Positions 4,441 through 6,693 of a DNA stretch of 6,693 bases are shown in pieces. Under the pieces are notes generated by a model. That model saw nothing but the letters and a program-made list of their open reading frames with translations, was not told the DNA's origin and made no database searches. Every line of letters begins with the position of its first letter. Position 1 is the first letter of the stretch. The position numbers were made by a program, and so were the translations under genes. The DNA is from Dehalococcoidia bacterium. GTDB lineage: Bacteria; Chloroflexota; Dehalococcoidia; Dehalococcoidales; JAUXAE01. The stretch covers positions 1-6,693 of the forward strand of contig DAOUZU010000055.1 of assembly GCA_030665535.1 (NCBI GenBank), in the 5' to 3' direction.

Positions 4441-6693
4441 CGACTGCCAAGAAGGTGGGTGCTGCCTTGGTTGTCGGTGCCGGTGTCGGTGGCATGCAGG
4501 CCGCCCTGGACCTGGCTGAGGCCGGTATCAGGACCTATCTTCTGGATGAGAAGGGCTCTATTGGTGGGGTTATGGTTCAGCTGGATAAGACATTCCCCAC
4601 CAACGACTGTGCCATGTGCACCATCGCCCCGCGGCTGGTCGCCAGCGAGCGCCACCTGGATGTCCGCCTGCTGACCAACTCGGAGGTTCTGGAAGTCAGC
4701 GGGGAGGCGGGCAATTTCAAGGTAAGGGTCAAGAAGAGGGCCCGCTACGTTGATATGGAGAAGTGTACCGCCTGTGGCGTCTGCATTGAGAAGTGTCCGG
4801 TAAAGGTTGACAGCGAGTTCGACCAAGGCCTCACCAAGCGAAAGGCCATCTATACCCTCTTCCCCCAGGGAGTCCCCAACGTACCCGTAATTGACAAAGC
4901 GAACTGTACCTATTTTATCAAGGGCAAATGCCGCGCCTGTGAGAAGTTCTGCGAGCCGCAGGCCATCTGCTTCGACCAGGAAGATGAAATCATGGAGCTG
5001 GACGTGGGGGCCATTATCCTCTCTCCGGGATACGAGCTTTTTGACCCGGAGGTAAAGCAGCAGCTGGGCTTCGGCCGCTATCCTAATGTTATAACCAGCC
5101 TCCAGTTTGAGAGGATGCTCTCTGCCAGCGGCCCTTATGCCGGCCAGTTCGTCCGTCTTTCTGATAACAAGACGCCGCAGAAGATGGCCTTTATCCAGTG
5201 CGTCGGCTCCAGGGAGACGGCCACCGATTACTGCTCCGCCGTCTGCTGCATGTACGCCACCAAGGAAGCCATTATAGTTAAAGAGCACCATCCGGAGACG
5301 GAAGTCACCATCTTCTTCACCGATATCCGCGCTTATGGCAAGGGCTTTGAGGCCTACTACGAGCGGGCCAAGAAAATGGGTGTGAAGTATGTCCGCTGCC
5401 AGCCATCGTCAATAAAGGAAATCCCGGACACCAAAGAACTGGTTATCCGCTACCAGTCGGAAAAGGGCGGAATCACCGAAGAGCGTTTTGATATGGTCGT
5501 CCTCTCCTGCGGCCTCAGACCGCGCCAGGGGACGAAGGAACTGGCGGAGAAGTTCGGTATAGACTTAAACCGGCACGGTTTCTGCCAGACCGGCGTCTTC
5601 AATCCGGTGGAGACCAACCGGGAGGGCATATACGTGGCCGGCGTGTTTACTGGCCCCAAGGACATCCCGGAGACGGTGATGCAGGCTGGATCGGCGGCCT
5701 CCAAGGTGCTGGGTCTGCTGGCTCCGGAGAAGGGGACGCTGCTCCTGGAGAAGACCTACCCGGCGGAGAGGGATATCGGCCCAGAGGAGCCGCGTATAGG
5801 GGTTATCGTTTGCCACTGCGGCAAGAACATCGCCAGCGTGGTGGACATCCCTGATGTTTTAGAGTATACCAAAACGCTGCCCAATGTCGTCCATGCCGAT
5901 AACAGCATTTTTGCCTGTTCCACGGACTCGGGCCGCAATATACAGAAGATGATAAAAGAGCACAATTTGAATCGCGTCATCGTGGCCGCCTGCACGCCAC
6001 GTACACACGAAGGCCTCTTCCAGGACACCATAAGAGAGGCCGGCGTCAACCCCTTTATGCTGGAGATGGCCAACATTCGCAACCAGTGCTCTTGGGTGCA
6101 TATGGACGAGCCGGAGAAGGCCACCCAGAAGGCCAAGGACCTTATCCGGGTGGCCGTGGCCCGGGCCAAACACCTGGAGCCGCTTTACCCCAAGTGTGTC
6201 TCCATCAGCCATGATGCTCTGGTAATCGGCGGCGGGGCGGCGGGTATGACGGCCGCCCTGGAACTGGCCGACCAGGGAATTAAGACCTATCTGTTGGAAA
6301 AGAGTGATAAGCTGGGCGGTAACCTGAGACGGGTCAAGGTTCTGGTCAGCGGCGAAGACCCCCAGAAGAAGCTTGACGAGATGATAACCAGGGTGGAAAA
6401 TCACCCCCAGATTACAGTCTATAAGGGCGCCGAGTTACACGAATTTGAAGGCGCGGTGGGTAATTTCAGCGCTACCTTCACCACCGCAGGCCAGGGCCAC
6501 ACGCTGGCGGCTGGGGCGGTGATTGTAGCCACCGGCGGCCAGGAGTATAAGCCAAACGAGTACCTCTGCGGCCAGGACGAGCGGGTCATTACCCAGTTAG
6601 AGCTGGAGGATAAAATGTCCCGCGGCGAGCTTGGGACCAAAACAGTGGTTATGATACAATGCGTCGGCTCCCGTGATGAAGAGCACGCCTACT
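4437..6693 (+). CDS. hdrA: HdrA-like flavin/iron-sulfur subunit, tandem-module type (partial, C-terminus beyond window edge)
   Basis: 752 residues are visible and the frame is still open. Module 1 (about 1-445) has an FAD Rossmann motif GAGVGG (14-19), the HdrA signature DKTFPTNDCAMC (50-61), a ferredoxin insert with CTACGVCIEKCP (C110, C113, C116, C120) and C157-x7-C165-x2-C168-x3-C172, and IQCVGSR...YCSAVCC (253-271). Next is the domain that begins classical HdrA proteins: IGVIVCHCGKNI (454-465) and VIVAACTPRTHE (514-525). Module 2 starts at about 591 with a second FAD motif GGGAAG (598-603), but reads KLGGNLRRVK where DKTFPT is expected and has no ferredoxin insert; IQCVGSR recurs at 740-746. 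HdrA carries the FAD that receives, and in bifurcating complexes splits, electron pairs. A good ribosome site (GAAGGTGG, 4422-4429) precedes the ATG, which overlaps the hdrB stop. The total length should be well beyond the roughly 650 residues of methanogen HdrA. Confidence 0.93.
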   Translation, partial: MTTAKKVGAALVVGAGVGGMQAALDLAEAGIRTYLLDEKGSIGGVMVQLDKTFPTNDCAMCTIAPRLVASERHLDVRLLTNSEVLEVSGEAGNFKVRVKKRARYVDMEKCTACGVCIEKCPVKVDSEFDQGLTKRKAIYTLFPQGVPNVPVIDKANCTYFIKGKCRACEKFCEPQAICFDQEDEIMELDVGAIILSPGYELFDPEVKQQLGFGRYPNVITSLQFERMLSASGPYAGQFVRLSDNKTPQKMAFIQCVGSRETATDYCSAVCCMYATKEAIIVKEHHPETEVTIFFTDIRAYGKGFEAYYERAKKMGVKYVRCQPSSIKEIPDTKELVIRYQSEKGGITEERFDMVVLSCGLRPRQGTKELAEKFGIDLNRHGFCQTGVFNPVETNREGIYVAGVFTGPKDIPETVMQAGSAASKVLGLLAPEKGTLLLEKTYPAERDIGPEEPRIGVIVCHCGKNIASVVDIPDVLEYTKTLPNVVHADNSIFACSTDSGRNIQKMIKEHNLNRVIVAACTPRTHEGLFQDTIREAGVNPFMLEMANIRNQCSWVHMDEPEKATQKAKDLIRVAVARAKHLEPLYPKCVSISHDALVIGGGAAGMTAALELADQGIKTYLLEKSDKLGGNLRRVKVLVSGEDPQKKLDEMITRVENHPQITVYKGAELHEFEGAVGNFSATFTTAGQGHTLAAGAVIVATGGQEYKPNEYLCGQDERVITQLELEDKMSRGELGTKTVVMIQCVGSRDEEHAY

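Noticed and set aside
4419..5291. Long minus-strand open frame (290 codons) antisense to hdrA
   Set aside because: It mirrors the codon pattern of a GC-rich gene on the plus strand. The plus-strand protein has FAD and Fe-S motifs throughout this stretch.
5859..6404. Minus-strand open frame (181 codons) antisense to hdrA
   Set aside because: No domain is recognised, and it lies wholly within the HCG domain and second FAD module of HdrA.

Overview
This window looks like chromosomal DNA from an anaerobic bacterium of moderately high G+C content, most likely a Chloroflexota lineage near the Dehalococcoidia. That assignment is an inference. It rests on an Elp3 protein that, from memory, closely resembles the compact bacterial Elp3 of Dehalococcoides, including its start (RTISGVTPVAVM), and on an adjacent HdrCBA operon typical of strict anaerobes. 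No search could be run.

Left part, minus strand (1-1268). A class I SAM-dependent methyltransferase with Trm9-like C-terminal signatures (VPW, RYYH) is followed, in the same direction, by a membrane permease of the DUF318/ArsP-like family that runs off the left edge.

Centre, plus strand (1353-2744). Elp3 (radical SAM plus GNAT acetyltransferase, tRNA wobble-uridine modification) is transcribed divergently from the methyltransferase, from a shared gap of about 84 bp that holds a perfect TATAAT. In eukaryotes Elongator/Elp3 builds the cm5 group on U34 and Trm9 methylates it to mcm5U. A divergent elp3/trm9-like pair in a bacterium therefore suggests a minimal two-gene wobble-uridine pathway. 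This is the most interesting observation here.

Gap (2745-2980). There is no gene, but two good sigma70-type promoters point to the right, and a 12-bp GC palindrome lies just before the next start codon.

Right part, plus strand (2981-6693). The order is hdrC-hdrB-hdrA, joined by two ATGA stop/start overlaps. HdrC carries two [4Fe-4S] motifs, HdrB two complete CCG cysteine sets, and HdrA is a flavin/iron-sulfur protein. The HdrA runs off the right edge after 752 residues and is a tandem type: a first FAD module with the ferredoxin insert, then the HdrA 'HCG' domain, then a second FAD module without the insert. The complex probably moves electrons between a thiol/disulfide couple, or another low-potential couple, and ferredoxin. 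The gene for its electron-input partner is not in the window.
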